Assembly: GCF_022095695.1 (NCBI RefSeq)
Contig: NZ_JAIFZM010000002.1
Coordinates: 310,001 to 374,000, forward strand
Reading direction: 5' to 3'
Length of the DNA: 64,000 nt
Origin: Oceanobacillus jordanicus
Lineage (GTDB): Bacteria; Bacillota; Bacilli; Bacillales; Amphibacillaceae
The notes below the pieces were generated by a model that saw only the letters and a program-made list of their open reading frames with translations, was not told the DNA's origin and did no database searches. The translations under genes were made by a program, and so were the position numbers. Positions 45,642-53,339 of the stretch are shown here, in pieces (within the stretch, counting starts at the first letter, position 1; each line of letters begins with the position of its first letter).

Positions 45642-45755
45642 GTAAGCGTCTGTAAGACTCCCACCTCAAAACATCAAGTGAGAGAAAACGGACGCTAACC
45701 CCCCGATTCGTTCAACTAACAATCAGTGAGGAAGAACTAAAACCCCCTCTGATTG
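45642..45755. repeat. Two-hairpin intergenic element in dga leader
   Basis: The first hairpin has GTAAGCGTCTGT (45642-45653) against ACGGACGCTAAC (45688-45699), with an inner CTCCCAC/GTGAGAG stem. The second has CAATCAG (45720-45726) against CTGATTG (45749-45755), with AGG/CCT inside. The layout resembles intergenic palindromic elements I recall in several Bacillaceae genomes. It lies between the cre-like site and the ribosome binding site, so it may also act in the leader. The rest of the 676-base gap 45111-45786 is AT-rich and unremarkable. Confidence 0.5.
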
Positions 45756-45786
45756 AAAGCTCACTTTAACAAAAGGAAGGATAGAT

Positions 45787-46890
45787 ATGGCAGCTACATT
45801 GGTTTTACGGAATGTAAAAAGGATAGATGGAAGTTCTTCAGATATTGTCCTGGCAAATAGTAGAATTGTAGACATTGTTCCACCAAATACAGGTAACGGG
45901 GAAAAAGTTATTGACTTTAAAAATAATGTTTACGTTTCCAGTGGATGGATTGATATGCATGTTCACGCCTTCCCGGATTTTGATCCATACGGAGATGAGA
46001 TTGACGAGATTGGTTATAAACTAGGTGTCACCACCATTGTAGATGCTGGGAGCACAGGTGCTGATCAAATACATAGCTTGGTTAATTATTCGAAAAGGGC
46101 AAAAACCAATGTGTTTGCCATGCTTAATATTTCACAGATAGGTTTAAAACAAATTGATGAGTTATCCAATCTTACCTGGTTGAATGAAGAAGAACTGTTA
46201 AAAGCAGTAGGGAATCATAAGGATTTTATCGTTGGACTTAAAGTTAGAATCAGCAAAAGTGTCGTTGGTCGAAATGGTGTGGAACCTTTAAAAATAGCAC
46301 GTAATTTTTCAAAGAATACTAATTTGCCGCTTATGGTTCATATTGGCTCAGGTCCACCAGATATTAAGGAAGTTCTGGAATTATTGGAAGAAGAGGATAT
46401 TCTTACGCATTATTTAAATGGGAAAAGCAATAATCTATTTGGGGATTTAGGTGAGCCTCTTTCTACATTTCTTCAAGCGATAAAACGAGGCGTTCATTTA
46501 GATGTTGGCCACGGAAATGCAAGTTTTTCTTTTCGTACAGCAGAGCAGGCAAAAGAACATGGAATCAAGTTTGACACCATCAGCACTGACATCTATCGAA
46601 AGAACAGGCTACATGGTCCAGTTTTCAGCATGGCTGACCTTTTAACAAAGTTTTTATATTTAGGTTATTCCCTGCAAGAGATAATCGATGCGGTTACAGT
46701 TAATGCAGCAAGATGGTTGAAAAAACCTGAATTAGGAAGGATTGCTACAGGGGATATTGCTAATCTCACATTGTTTTCAGTTGAAGATCAGTCGGTGGTC
46801 TTAAGAGACTCTGAAGGGGAAGAAAGAAAACACGATAAAAAGATTGTAGTAAAAGGAGTGGTGATGAATGGTGAATACATTGAATGCTAA
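45787..46890 (+). CDS. Amidohydrolase/deacetylase family metallohydrolase
   Basis: The 367-residue amidohydrolase-superfamily protein has the first metal motif GWIDMHVHAFPDFDP, a KVRISKSVVG lysine, HIGSGPPDIKEV and later histidines (ILTHYLNG, DVGHGNASFSF) with the closing Asp in FDTISTDIY. It belongs to the dihydroorotase-like deacetylase family found beside DgaE and DgaF homologues in Enterococcus and Aeromonas (the EF_0837 type). It probably deacylates the amino-sugar acid before the DgaE step. AAGGAAGG precedes ATG 45787. Confidence 0.9.
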   Translation: MAATLVLRNVKRIDGSSSDIVLANSRIVDIVPPNTGNGEKVIDFKNNVYVSSGWIDMHVHAFPDFDPYGDEIDEIGYKLGVTTIVDAGSTGADQIHSLVNYSKRAKTNVFAMLNISQIGLKQIDELSNLTWLNEEELLKAVGNHKDFIVGLKVRISKSVVGRNGVEPLKIARNFSKNTNLPLMVHIGSGPPDIKEVLELLEEEDILTHYLNGKSNNLFGDLGEPLSTFLQAIKRGVHLDVGHGNASFSFRTAEQAKEHGIKFDTISTDIYRKNRLHGPVFSMADLLTKFLYLGYSLQEIIDAVTVNAARWLKKPELGRIATGDIANLTLFSVEDQSVVLRDSEGEERKHDKKIVVKGVVMNGEYIEC

Positions 46891-47974
46891 GTATGGATTG
46901 AAAAGAGTAATCAATGCAAGTGGACGAATGAGTATTTTAGGTGTGTCTGCGCCATCGAATAATGTAATGGAAGCGATGAAAGTCGGCGGACAAAGTTATG
47001 TGGAAATTGCTGATTTGGTTGATAAAACAGGGGGACATATTGCCGGTTTGCTTGAATCGGAAGCAGCAATCGTCGTAAACTCTGCATCAAGCGGAATTGC
47101 CTTATCCATCGCAGCCCTTGTCACGGAAGGGAATCTTCGCAAGAGTGAACGGCTTCACCAAGATGTGATCTCAAAAAATGAAATCGTTTTACTAAAAGGC
47201 CATAACGTACAATATGGTGCACCAATTGAAACAATGGTGTATCTTGGCGGTGGCAAGCTTGTAGAGGCAGGTTATGCCAATGAAGGGAAAGCAGAGCATA
47301 TTGCCGAGGCAATAAATGAAAATACAGCCGCTATTCTATACGTTAAGTCACATCATGCTGTGCAAAAAAATATGATTTCCGTAGAAGAAGCTTGGGAAGT
47401 TGCTAAAAGCCACAATGTGCCACTAATCGTGGATGCTGCGGCAGAAGAAGATGTTAAAAAATATGTACAAGTTTCAGATTTAGCCATCTATAGCGGTTCA
47501 AAATCCATCAAGGGGCCTACATCTGGAATCGTTGCTGGAAAGAAAAAGTACATAGAATGGTTAAAAGTACAATTGCATTGTATTGGCCGTAGTATGAAGG
47601 TTGGGAAGGAAACAACCTTTGGCCTGTTGCAAGCATTGGATGAATTTTTTGTCAAAAAGGATAACAGTAAAAAGGAAAAAGCCAGTCTTGAAGTGCTAAC
47701 ATCACTTCACTCATTGGAGGGAGTAAAAGTAGAGATTGTACAAGATGAAGCGGGTCGAGAAATCTATCGAGCACGGATACATATTGACCCAGCTGCATGC
47801 AACACCACAGCAAAGGAAGTAAATGACAAGCTAAAGAACGGAGAAATTGCAATTTATACAAGGGATTACGGGGTACGTCAAGGCTTTTTCGATATTGATC
47901 CACGTCCATTACAAGGCGAGGAAATTCATATAATTGAAGAGAGATTAAAAGCAATCTTGGGAGGACAAGCATAA
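46868..47974 (+). CDS. dgaE: DgaE-family PLP-dependent ammonia-lyase
   Basis: The 368-residue PLP enzyme of the SelA-like fold has VVNSASSGIALSIAALV (cofactor phosphate site), IVDAAAEED and the Schiff-base lysine in IYSGSKSIKGPTSG. Salmonella DgaE converts D-glucosaminate 6-phosphate to 2-keto-3-deoxygluconate 6-phosphate plus ammonia. The gene overlaps the amidohydrolase gene by 23 bases and the next gene by one (TAATG). Whether the substrate here is phosphorylated is open, since a kinase gene follows. Confidence 0.9.
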   Translation: MVNTLNAKYGLKRVINASGRMSILGVSAPSNNVMEAMKVGGQSYVEIADLVDKTGGHIAGLLESEAAIVVNSASSGIALSIAALVTEGNLRKSERLHQDVISKNEIVLLKGHNVQYGAPIETMVYLGGGKLVEAGYANEGKAEHIAEAINENTAAILYVKSHHAVQKNMISVEEAWEVAKSHNVPLIVDAAAEEDVKKYVQVSDLAIYSGSKSIKGPTSGIVAGKKKYIEWLKVQLHCIGRSMKVGKETTFGLLQALDEFFVKKDNSKKEKASLEVLTSLHSLEGVKVEIVQDEAGREIYRARIHIDPAACNTTAKEVNDKLKNGEIAIYTRDYGVRQGFFDIDPRPLQGEEIHIIEERLKAILGGQA

Positions 47975-48726
47975 TGAACATCGAAAAACGTTTTTATCAA
48001 AACCGTGTTGCTTTAAATGTATTAGCCAATAGTGTCGAAAACGCTAAACAAGTTTTTGAAGCGGCAGAAGGCCATGTATTGGTGGGCGTGCTTTCAAAGG
48101 ATTATCCTACAGTTGACACAGCTGTTAAGGCGATGAAGGAATATGGGGCAGCAATCGATCATAGTGTTTCCATCGGTTTAGGCGCCGGTGACAATAGACA
48201 GGCTGCGGTTGTAGCGGACATTGCTACATATTATCCTGGTAGCCACATCAATCAAGTATTCCCCTCAGTTGGGGCTACACGGGCAAATTTAGGAGAAAAA
48301 GACAGCTGGATCAACGCCCTTGTATCTCCATCAGGCAAAATTGGGTACGTTAATATTTCGACAGGTCCAAATAGTGCCGAGGTAGGGGAAGCAGCTATTG
48401 TTCCAATCAAAGCAGCTATTGCGCTTGTACGTGATATGGGAGGAAATGCCTTGAAATACTTTCCGATGAAAGGTCTAAAGCATGAGGACGAGTATCGTAC
48501 GGTCGCAAAAGTTTGTGGAGAAGAAGGATTTGCTTTAGAACCAACAGGCGGGATTGATTTGGATAACTTTGCGACAATCTTGGAAATTGCATTAGAAGCA
48601 AAAGTGCCGAAGATTATTCCACATGTCTATTCGTCGATTATTAACAAAGAAACTGGAGAGACAAATGAGGAAGACGTACGAAAATTGCTTGCCATCACAA
48701 AAGAGTTGGTTGCAAAATATGCCTAA
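47974..48726 (+). CDS. dgaF: KDGP aldolase DgaF
   Basis: The 250-residue KDGP_aldolase family protein cleaves 2-keto-3-deoxygluconate 6-phosphate to pyruvate and glyceraldehyde 3-phosphate. Conserved segments are HSVSIGLGAGDN, GSHINQVFPSVGATR, WINALVSPSGKIGYVNISTG, LKYFPMKGLKHEDE and ALEPTGGIDLDNF. It is paralogous to the protein encoded at 24720, sharing the GHINQ/PTGE-type blocks but with different loops. It overlaps the kinase gene by 8 bases. Confidence 0.92.
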   Translation: MNIEKRFYQNRVALNVLANSVENAKQVFEAAEGHVLVGVLSKDYPTVDTAVKAMKEYGAAIDHSVSIGLGAGDNRQAAVVADIATYYPGSHINQVFPSVGATRANLGEKDSWINALVSPSGKIGYVNISTGPNSAEVGEAAIVPIKAAIALVRDMGGNALKYFPMKGLKHEDEYRTVAKVCGEEGFALEPTGGIDLDNFATILEIALEAKVPKIIPHVYSSIINKETGETNEEDVRKLLAITKELVAKYA

Positions 48727-49732
48727 AAAAGTAGTTGCATTTGGGGAAGTCATGATGCGTTTGATGGCACCAGGCTATGAGCTTCTTACACAAGCGAATA
48801 CCCTACAATACTCATTTTCAGGCACAGGGGTGAATGTAGTTTCTGCAATGACGAAGTTTGGCTATGATGGATACCTTGTCACAAAATTACCGAGTAATCC
48901 TCTAGGCGATGCTGCTGTTGCTTCCCTACAACGTTTAGGGATTGAGAGGACCTTTATTTCCAAGGGTGGTAACTATATCGGAATGTACTTTTTAGAAAAT
49001 GGCTTTGGTCAGCGCTCAAGTCGAGTGACCTATACGAACCGTTTGGAAAGTAGTTTTAATACTGCGGACTTTTCAGACTATGATCTGGACCTGATTGCTG
49101 AGACTGCTGACATTATTCACTTTTGTGGGATTACACTTGCAATGACAGACCAGGTCCGCGAAAACATGAAGATACTTGCTCAAAAGGTGAAAGAAAAAGG
49201 TGGCCTTGTTTGCTTTGATTGTAACTATCGCCCTTCCTTATGGAGCGGAGGATATGTTCAAGCAAAACGACATTATGAAGATCTCCTCTCCTTAGCAGAT
49301 ATCGTGATGATGAATGAACAAGATGCCAAGTTTATTTTAGAAATGGAAACTGACAAAACATCAAGAGAGGCCCAGTTGAAAGATCTTATTCCTAAGGTAG
49401 CAAAGATGTTCGATATCCAAACAATTGCTGGTACGCATCGATCCATTAATGGTGATAATACACATTCACTCCGAGGATATATTTATAAACAGAATACATT
49501 TGTATTCTCGAAGCCATTACGCTTTTCTGTATTGGATAGAATTGGCGCTGGGGATGCTTTTACGAGTGGGGTTTTACATGGAGAACTTGCGGCTTTTCCT
49601 GAAACGAAAACAGTAGAGTTTGCAGCAACTGCAGGTATGCTTGCTTGTACGATTGTTGGAGATACCCCGGTCGCTACTGAAACGGAGATTCTGTCGGCGA
49701 TGGCTGGAACGATGGAAGATATTAAACGGTAA
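48719..49732 (+). CDS. kdgK: PfkB-family sugar kinase, probable KDG kinase
   Basis: The 337-residue ribokinase-like kinase has AFGEVMMRLMAPG at the N-terminus, FSGTGVNVVSAMTKFGYDGYLVTKLP (substrate side), FDCNYRPSLWSG and the C-terminal signature LDRIGAGDAFTSGVLHG with the catalytic Asp. Such proteins phosphorylate 2-keto-3-deoxygluconate. It starts at ATG 48719 inside the end of dgaF (weak site); the longer frame from 48623 is not used. It could also serve the uxuA operon 10 kb upstream, which lacks such a kinase. Confidence 0.9.
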   Translation: MPKKVVAFGEVMMRLMAPGYELLTQANTLQYSFSGTGVNVVSAMTKFGYDGYLVTKLPSNPLGDAAVASLQRLGIERTFISKGGNYIGMYFLENGFGQRSSRVTYTNRLESSFNTADFSDYDLDLIAETADIIHFCGITLAMTDQVRENMKILAQKVKEKGGLVCFDCNYRPSLWSGGYVQAKRHYEDLLSLADIVMMNEQDAKFILEMETDKTSREAQLKDLIPKVAKMFDIQTIAGTHRSINGDNTHSLRGYIYKQNTFVFSKPLRFSVLDRIGAGDAFTSGVLHGELAAFPETKTVEFAATAGMLACTIVGDTPVATETEILSAMAGTMEDIKR

Positions 49733-49747
49733 GGTAGGAGATTGGAA

Positions 49748-50470
49748 ATGATGGTGAAGAAAACGAAAGGTCCACTTTATATACAAATTAAAGAAATATT
49801 GAAAGATCGCATTTTAAATGGCGAGTATGCTTTAAATACATACATTCCCTCCGAACCTCAATTAGAAAATGAATTTACTGTCAGTAAAATAACAGTGCGA
49901 AATGCAATTAAAGAACTCGTCCAGGAAGGTTATCTCGAAAAGAAAAGCGGGAGAGGAACGAAGGTAATTGCCAATGTTTCCGTTGCGAAACTTGCAAAAG
50001 GGAAGCACTTCACCGAGATTTTAGTTGAGGAAGGCCACCGTATTACGAAGAATGTATTAAGTATTAAGCAGGTCGAATTAGTAGACTGCACGGAACTACG
50101 GTCAATATTTGGAGATCAGTGCATTAAAATTGAACGGGTTTATTCATTGAATAATGAACCGTATATTTACTTTATCCACTATCTTTCCCTGAACCTAAGT
50201 GAAGAAGAGATAAAAGATGTTCAACTCACTTCTTTATATCGCTTTTTGGAAGAACATCATATTCGCCCTGAATCATTTCGAGATGAGTTCCAAGTTTCGG
50301 TTGCGCCTCCTTCTATTAAAGAAGCGTTAAAATTAGAAGAAAGCGCTGCTGTTTTAAAAAGGATAAGGCGTTCTAGCGATGAAGAGGGAAATATCGTGGA
50401 ATATAGTGAGGGGTACTATAACACCGCAAAGCAAAACTATGTGGTTTCCTATAATGATTCAAATCAATAA
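49748..50470 (+). CDS. GntR/HutC family transcriptional regulator
   Basis: The 240-residue regulator has a GntR winged helix (ILKDRILNGEYALNTYIPSEPQLENEFTVSKITVRNAIKELVQEGYLEKKSGRGTKV pattern, read here in parts) and a C-terminal UTRA ligand-binding domain (IERVYSLNNEPYIYFIHYL...). UTRA domains bind small sugar or sugar-phosphate effectors. It follows the kinase gene by 15 bases, so it is the probable local repressor of the dga-type operon. ATG 49748 has GGAG 7 bases upstream. Confidence 0.93.
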   Translation: MMVKKTKGPLYIQIKEILKDRILNGEYALNTYIPSEPQLENEFTVSKITVRNAIKELVQEGYLEKKSGRGTKVIANVSVAKLAKGKHFTEILVEEGHRITKNVLSIKQVELVDCTELRSIFGDQCIKIERVYSLNNEPYIYFIHYLSLNLSEEEIKDVQLTSLYRFLEEHHIRPESFRDEFQVSVAPPSIKEALKLEESAAVLKRIRRSSDEEGNIVEYSEGYYNTAKQNYVVSYNDSNQ

Positions 50471-50563
50471 TATGCTTTCAAATTGCTTTATTTCCTAATG
50501 TATCAAAGGAGCGCGCATAGATGGTCAATACAAGATGAACAAGTCAAAAAATGAGGCGATCAC

Positions 50564-51340
50564 ATGAATAAATACATAGCTTTTGACATAGGTGGTACTT
50601 TTTTGAAATATGCGGTGGTTGGCGCTGACAGTACTATTTTGGAACATACTAAAGTAAAAACACCGAAGACGCTGGATGGTTTATTAAAAGTCATCCATAC
50701 ATTTGCTGCGCTGCATAAGGATGTACAAGGAATTGCAGTAAGTCTACCAGGTGCTGTGTCAAATGAGGGAATTGTGTATGGTTCCAGTGCCATCCCTTTT
50801 ATTCATGGTCCTAACATTAAACAATTGATTGCAAGTGGGACATCGTTACCCGTTTATATTGAAAATGATGCAAATTGTGCAGGCTATGCTGAAGTCTGGG
50901 CAGGGGCAGCAAAGGGTAAAAAGGATGTTTTAGTTATGGCGATTGGAACGGGAGTCGGTGGCGCCATCATTAAAAATGGTGAAGTCCATAAAGGTGCAAA
51001 TCTTCATGGTTATAGATTGCCAATTTTTATCACAGAAAATGGGATCGGGGTAAACGAGGAACTTGATGAAAATAATCATGTTGATGATCACTATCGAATT
51101 GATTATCTTAATCAGCACCTCAAACAAATGAAAATCGCCATGCAAGAAGGGGTAGACGTAATTGGCTACCTCACATGGGGATCAACGGATATCTTAAGCT
51201 CAAAAGGCCAAATATCCAAACGTTATGGGAATATTTTTGTGAATCGTGAAGAAAAGGATTTGAGAGATTTAAAGCGATATAGAAAAAGTAGCTTTCATTG
51301 GTTTAAAAAGGTAATTGAATCAAATGGTGAAAAGCTTTAG
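50564..51340 (+). CDS. ROK kinase N-half fused in frame to GH1 glycosidase C-terminus
   Basis: Residues 1-149 are a ROK sugar kinase N-half: FDIGGTFLKYAVV (phosphate loop), the ENDANCAGYAE block and AIGTGVGGAIIKNGEVHKGANL. The ROK second half, with the zinc-cysteine motif, is absent. Residues 150-258 are instead the C-terminus of a GH1 6-phospho-beta-glycosidase: LPIFITENGIG (nucleophile Glu), DDHYRIDYLNQHL, GYLTWGSTDILSS and KRYGNIFVN. The GH1 acid/base half is missing. The junction lies at about 51008-51013. The likely cause is a deletion joining two neighbouring genes. Neither activity should survive. Confidence 0.85.
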   Translation: MNKYIAFDIGGTFLKYAVVGADSTILEHTKVKTPKTLDGLLKVIHTFAALHKDVQGIAVSLPGAVSNEGIVYGSSAIPFIHGPNIKQLIASGTSLPVYIENDANCAGYAEVWAGAAKGKKDVLVMAIGTGVGGAIIKNGEVHKGANLHGYRLPIFITENGIGVNEELDENNHVDDHYRIDYLNQHLKQMKIAMQEGVDVIGYLTWGSTDILSSKGQISKRYGNIFVNREEKDLRDLKRYRKSSFHWFKKVIESNGEKL

Positions 51341-51402
51341 GAAAGGCTGTAGAGCTGAGATTTTTTGGCAGGTTTTCCAATATGAAATGAAGTGATTCTA
51401 AA

Positions 51403-51434
51403 AGAGCGTTCCCAATCGGGAGTGTTCTTTTTTA
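51403..51434 (+). terminator. Terminator after the ROK-GH1 chimera
   Basis: AGAGCGTTCCC and GGGAGTGTTCT form an 11-bp stem with G-U pairs over AATC, followed by TTTTTT. It would suit the 3' end of the former GH1 gene. The remaining gap to 51932 holds the GNAT remnant. Confidence 0.8.
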
Positions 51435-51648
51435 TGCTTATTTTATTATAGAAAAAGTAAACTTGATTTTATCTAAGAATAAATTTCTGGCGACTTAAGG
51501 ATAAGAATTTCAATGAGTTTTTTTAAAATTTTAAATTTATGATAAAATGAAATTGAGAAATAATGTAATTTAACAAACGAAGAGATTTATAAGTACCATT
51601 TTTAATGACGCAATTTCCACTCATTACTAAATAAAGGGAGGGGTTAGG

Positions 51649-51842
51649 TTGGAAATAATTCAGCAATGGAATCAAAGTGAAAGTGACCAGTAGAAAAAGG
51701 GTGCAGGTTTATTTATCTTGATACATTTAGTTTCCAAGCCCCTGAATTTTATAAAAAGAATGGGTATGAGGTTTTTGGTATGCTTGAAGATCACCCAAAA
51801 GGGTTTAATCAATATTTTTTACATAAAAAATTGGAAGCATAG
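51649..51842 (+). pseudogene. GNAT acetyltransferase remnant with internal deletion
   Basis: TTG 51649, behind GGGAGGGG, starts MEIIQQWNQSESDQ and hits TAG after 14 codons. Another frame directly after it encodes CRFIYLDTFSFQAPEFYKKN, then GYEVFGMLEDHPKGF and QYFLHKKLEA, the last 45 residues of a GNAT N-acetyltransferase ('apeFYkknGYevfG' is the acetyl-CoA-side motif). The middle of the gene has been lost. Confidence 0.75.
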
Positions 51843-51932
51843 TTATTAACGGAACAGGCGCTTTAACCCAATATGGAGATCGTCTATTATGTCATCCCTT
51901 TTTATTAAAAAAATTAGGAGTTGAAATGGTTT

Positions 51933-52355
51933 ATGAAACCAAGGATTACAGTAATTACATTAGGTGTAGATGATTTGGAAAGATCTTTAAAGTTCTATCA
52001 AGACGGGTTAGGGCTTCCAACAGAAGGGATAGTTGGTAAAGAATTTGATCATGGTGCTGTGGCCTTTTTCGACTTTCTATCTGGCATAAAGCTTGCCATC
52101 TTTGAGCGCAAAAACATTGCTCATGATGCTCAAATTGATCAGTCCATTCCTAGTCCAACTGAATTTACCATTGGTCATAATGTGGAAAGTAAAGAAGAAG
52201 TTGATAAAGTAATGGAGCAGGCAAGGGAGGCTGGTGCAATTATAACGGTTGAACCACATGACACGTTTTGGGGTGGTTATGCTGGTTACTTTCAAGATCC
52301 AGATGGCCACTTGTGGGAAGTAGTATGGAATCCACATTTAGAAATCAACGAATAA
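51933..52355 (+). CDS. VOC family (glyoxalase/bleomycin-resistance fold) protein
   Basis: The 140-residue protein has the paired beta-alpha-beta-beta-beta modules of the vicinal-oxygen-chelate fold: VITLGVDDLERSLKFYQDGLGLP..GAVAFF and a second module ending DTFWGGYAGYFQDPDGHLWEVVWNP with a metal-side Glu. This resembles the small glyoxalase-like group of unknown substrate. ATG 51933 is used; an upstream TTG (51921) has no spacing from its purine run. A terminator follows at 52382. Confidence 0.87.
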   Translation: MKPRITVITLGVDDLERSLKFYQDGLGLPTEGIVGKEFDHGAVAFFDFLSGIKLAIFERKNIAHDAQIDQSIPSPTEFTIGHNVESKEEVDKVMEQAREAGAIITVEPHDTFWGGYAGYFQDPDGHLWEVVWNPHLEINE

Positions 52356-52381
52356 CTCAATTAAATTACCTTTCTTAATCG

Positions 52382-52420
52382 AGCGCAATACTGTAAATCA
52401 GGGAATTGCGCTTTAAAATT
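52382..52420 (+). terminator. Terminator after VOC gene
   Basis: AGCGCAAT (52382-52389) and ATTGCGCT (52405-52412) form a perfect 8-bp stem, followed by TTAAAATTATT. Confidence 0.65.
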
Positions 52421-52460
52421 ATTCCTCTTCTAATAGAGAAGGGCATAGGTTAAAGAGGTA

Positions 52461-52512
52461 AAAAATGAAACCACATATTATCATACATTTGTATGTTTAT
52501 TATGTGTGGTCC
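52461..52512 (-). terminator. Terminator of the TetR gene
   Basis: On the minus strand ACCACACATAATA...CATAC pairs with GTATG...AATATGTGGT as a long interrupted hairpin, followed by TTCATTTTTT. It lies about 70 bases after the TetR stop codon. Confidence 0.65.
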
Positions 52513-52579
52513 TCTAAGTACCAATTGTTTAGTTTTCTTTAACCTTCTTCTAATTATTCTGTTTCAATTCCAATATCCA

Positions 52580-53173
52580 TTACATTTTAAAATTTAGAAT
52601 TTGAAGTATTGAGTTATGACACAGCGTTCGATAATAACCATGCAAGCTATCATCATCTCTCATTAACCATTGAATCAAACTACCATCGATTATAAAACGA
52701 ATACTTATTGTTGCTTGTTCGATATGATCCACTTTAAATACCTTTTCTTCAATTCCCTGTTTAATAATATCTCTTCCTATGGACCAACAGTTTTCATAGA
52801 ATTGTTGGTTTATCTCTTTATACTGATCATTATTGTTTATCTGTGCTAAAAAGTCTAAGTATACACGATAGAAAGCCTTGTTCTCTTCAGGACTGATAAA
52901 TACCTGATTAATATATGCTTCAAGTTTTTCAATGGCTGTTTCCATTTTATCAATTGATGCAGATTCTTTTTCATATATTCTATTTGTAATCCATTCAAAC
53001 AGGTGAGCAAATACATCTGCTTTGTTTTTAAAATAATAGTTTGTTACCCCTTTACTTACATCTGCATAATCTGCAATATCCTGTAATGTCACAGATTCAT
53101 AACCTTTTTCTACTGCAGCTTGGAAGGCTGCTTTTAATATTTGATTTCGTCTCTGTTCAGCTTTTTTTGCCAT
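52580..53173 (-). CDS. TetR family transcriptional regulator
   Basis: The 197-residue repressor has an N-terminal TetR helix-turn-helix (RRNQILKAAFQAAVEKGYESVTLQDIADYADVSKGVTNYYFKNKADVFAHLF, read here as one domain of about 50 residues) and a helical ligand-binding C-terminus. It is divergent from a quinone-oxidoreductase-like gene, and a palindromic operator lies between them. ATG 53173 is chosen; TTG 53179 is also possible. Confidence 0.93.
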   Translation of the reverse strand: MAKKAEQRRNQILKAAFQAAVEKGYESVTLQDIADYADVSKGVTNYYFKNKADVFAHLFEWITNRIYEKESASIDKMETAIEKLEAYINQVFISPEENKAFYRVYLDFLAQINNNDQYKEINQQFYENCWSIGRDIIKQGIEEKVFKVDHIEQATISIRFIIDGSLIQWLMRDDDSLHGYYRTLCHNSILQILNFKM

Positions 53174-53240
53174 AATCAATCTAACCCCCGTTTACTACTT
53201 ACCAATAGTATACAAAACTTTATCAATTTGTACGAGTAAT

Positions 53241-53279
53241 TTATTCTGACTGGATAAATAAATTGACCGGTCAGAATAA
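53241..53279. promoter_or_regulatory. Probable TetR operator between divergent genes
   Basis: A perfect palindrome TGACCGGTCA (53264-53273) is embedded in a larger inverted repeat, TTATTCTGACTGG (53241-53253) against the complement of GACCGGTCAGAATAA (53265-53279). It sits between the TetR gene and the oxidoreductase gene, in the position expected for autoregulation and control of the oxidoreductase. Confidence 0.8.
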
Positions 53280-53339
53280 AATGTATTATGATAAGTTTAT
53301 GAAACGAATATTTAATTACCCAGAAAGGAATGTGGTTAG

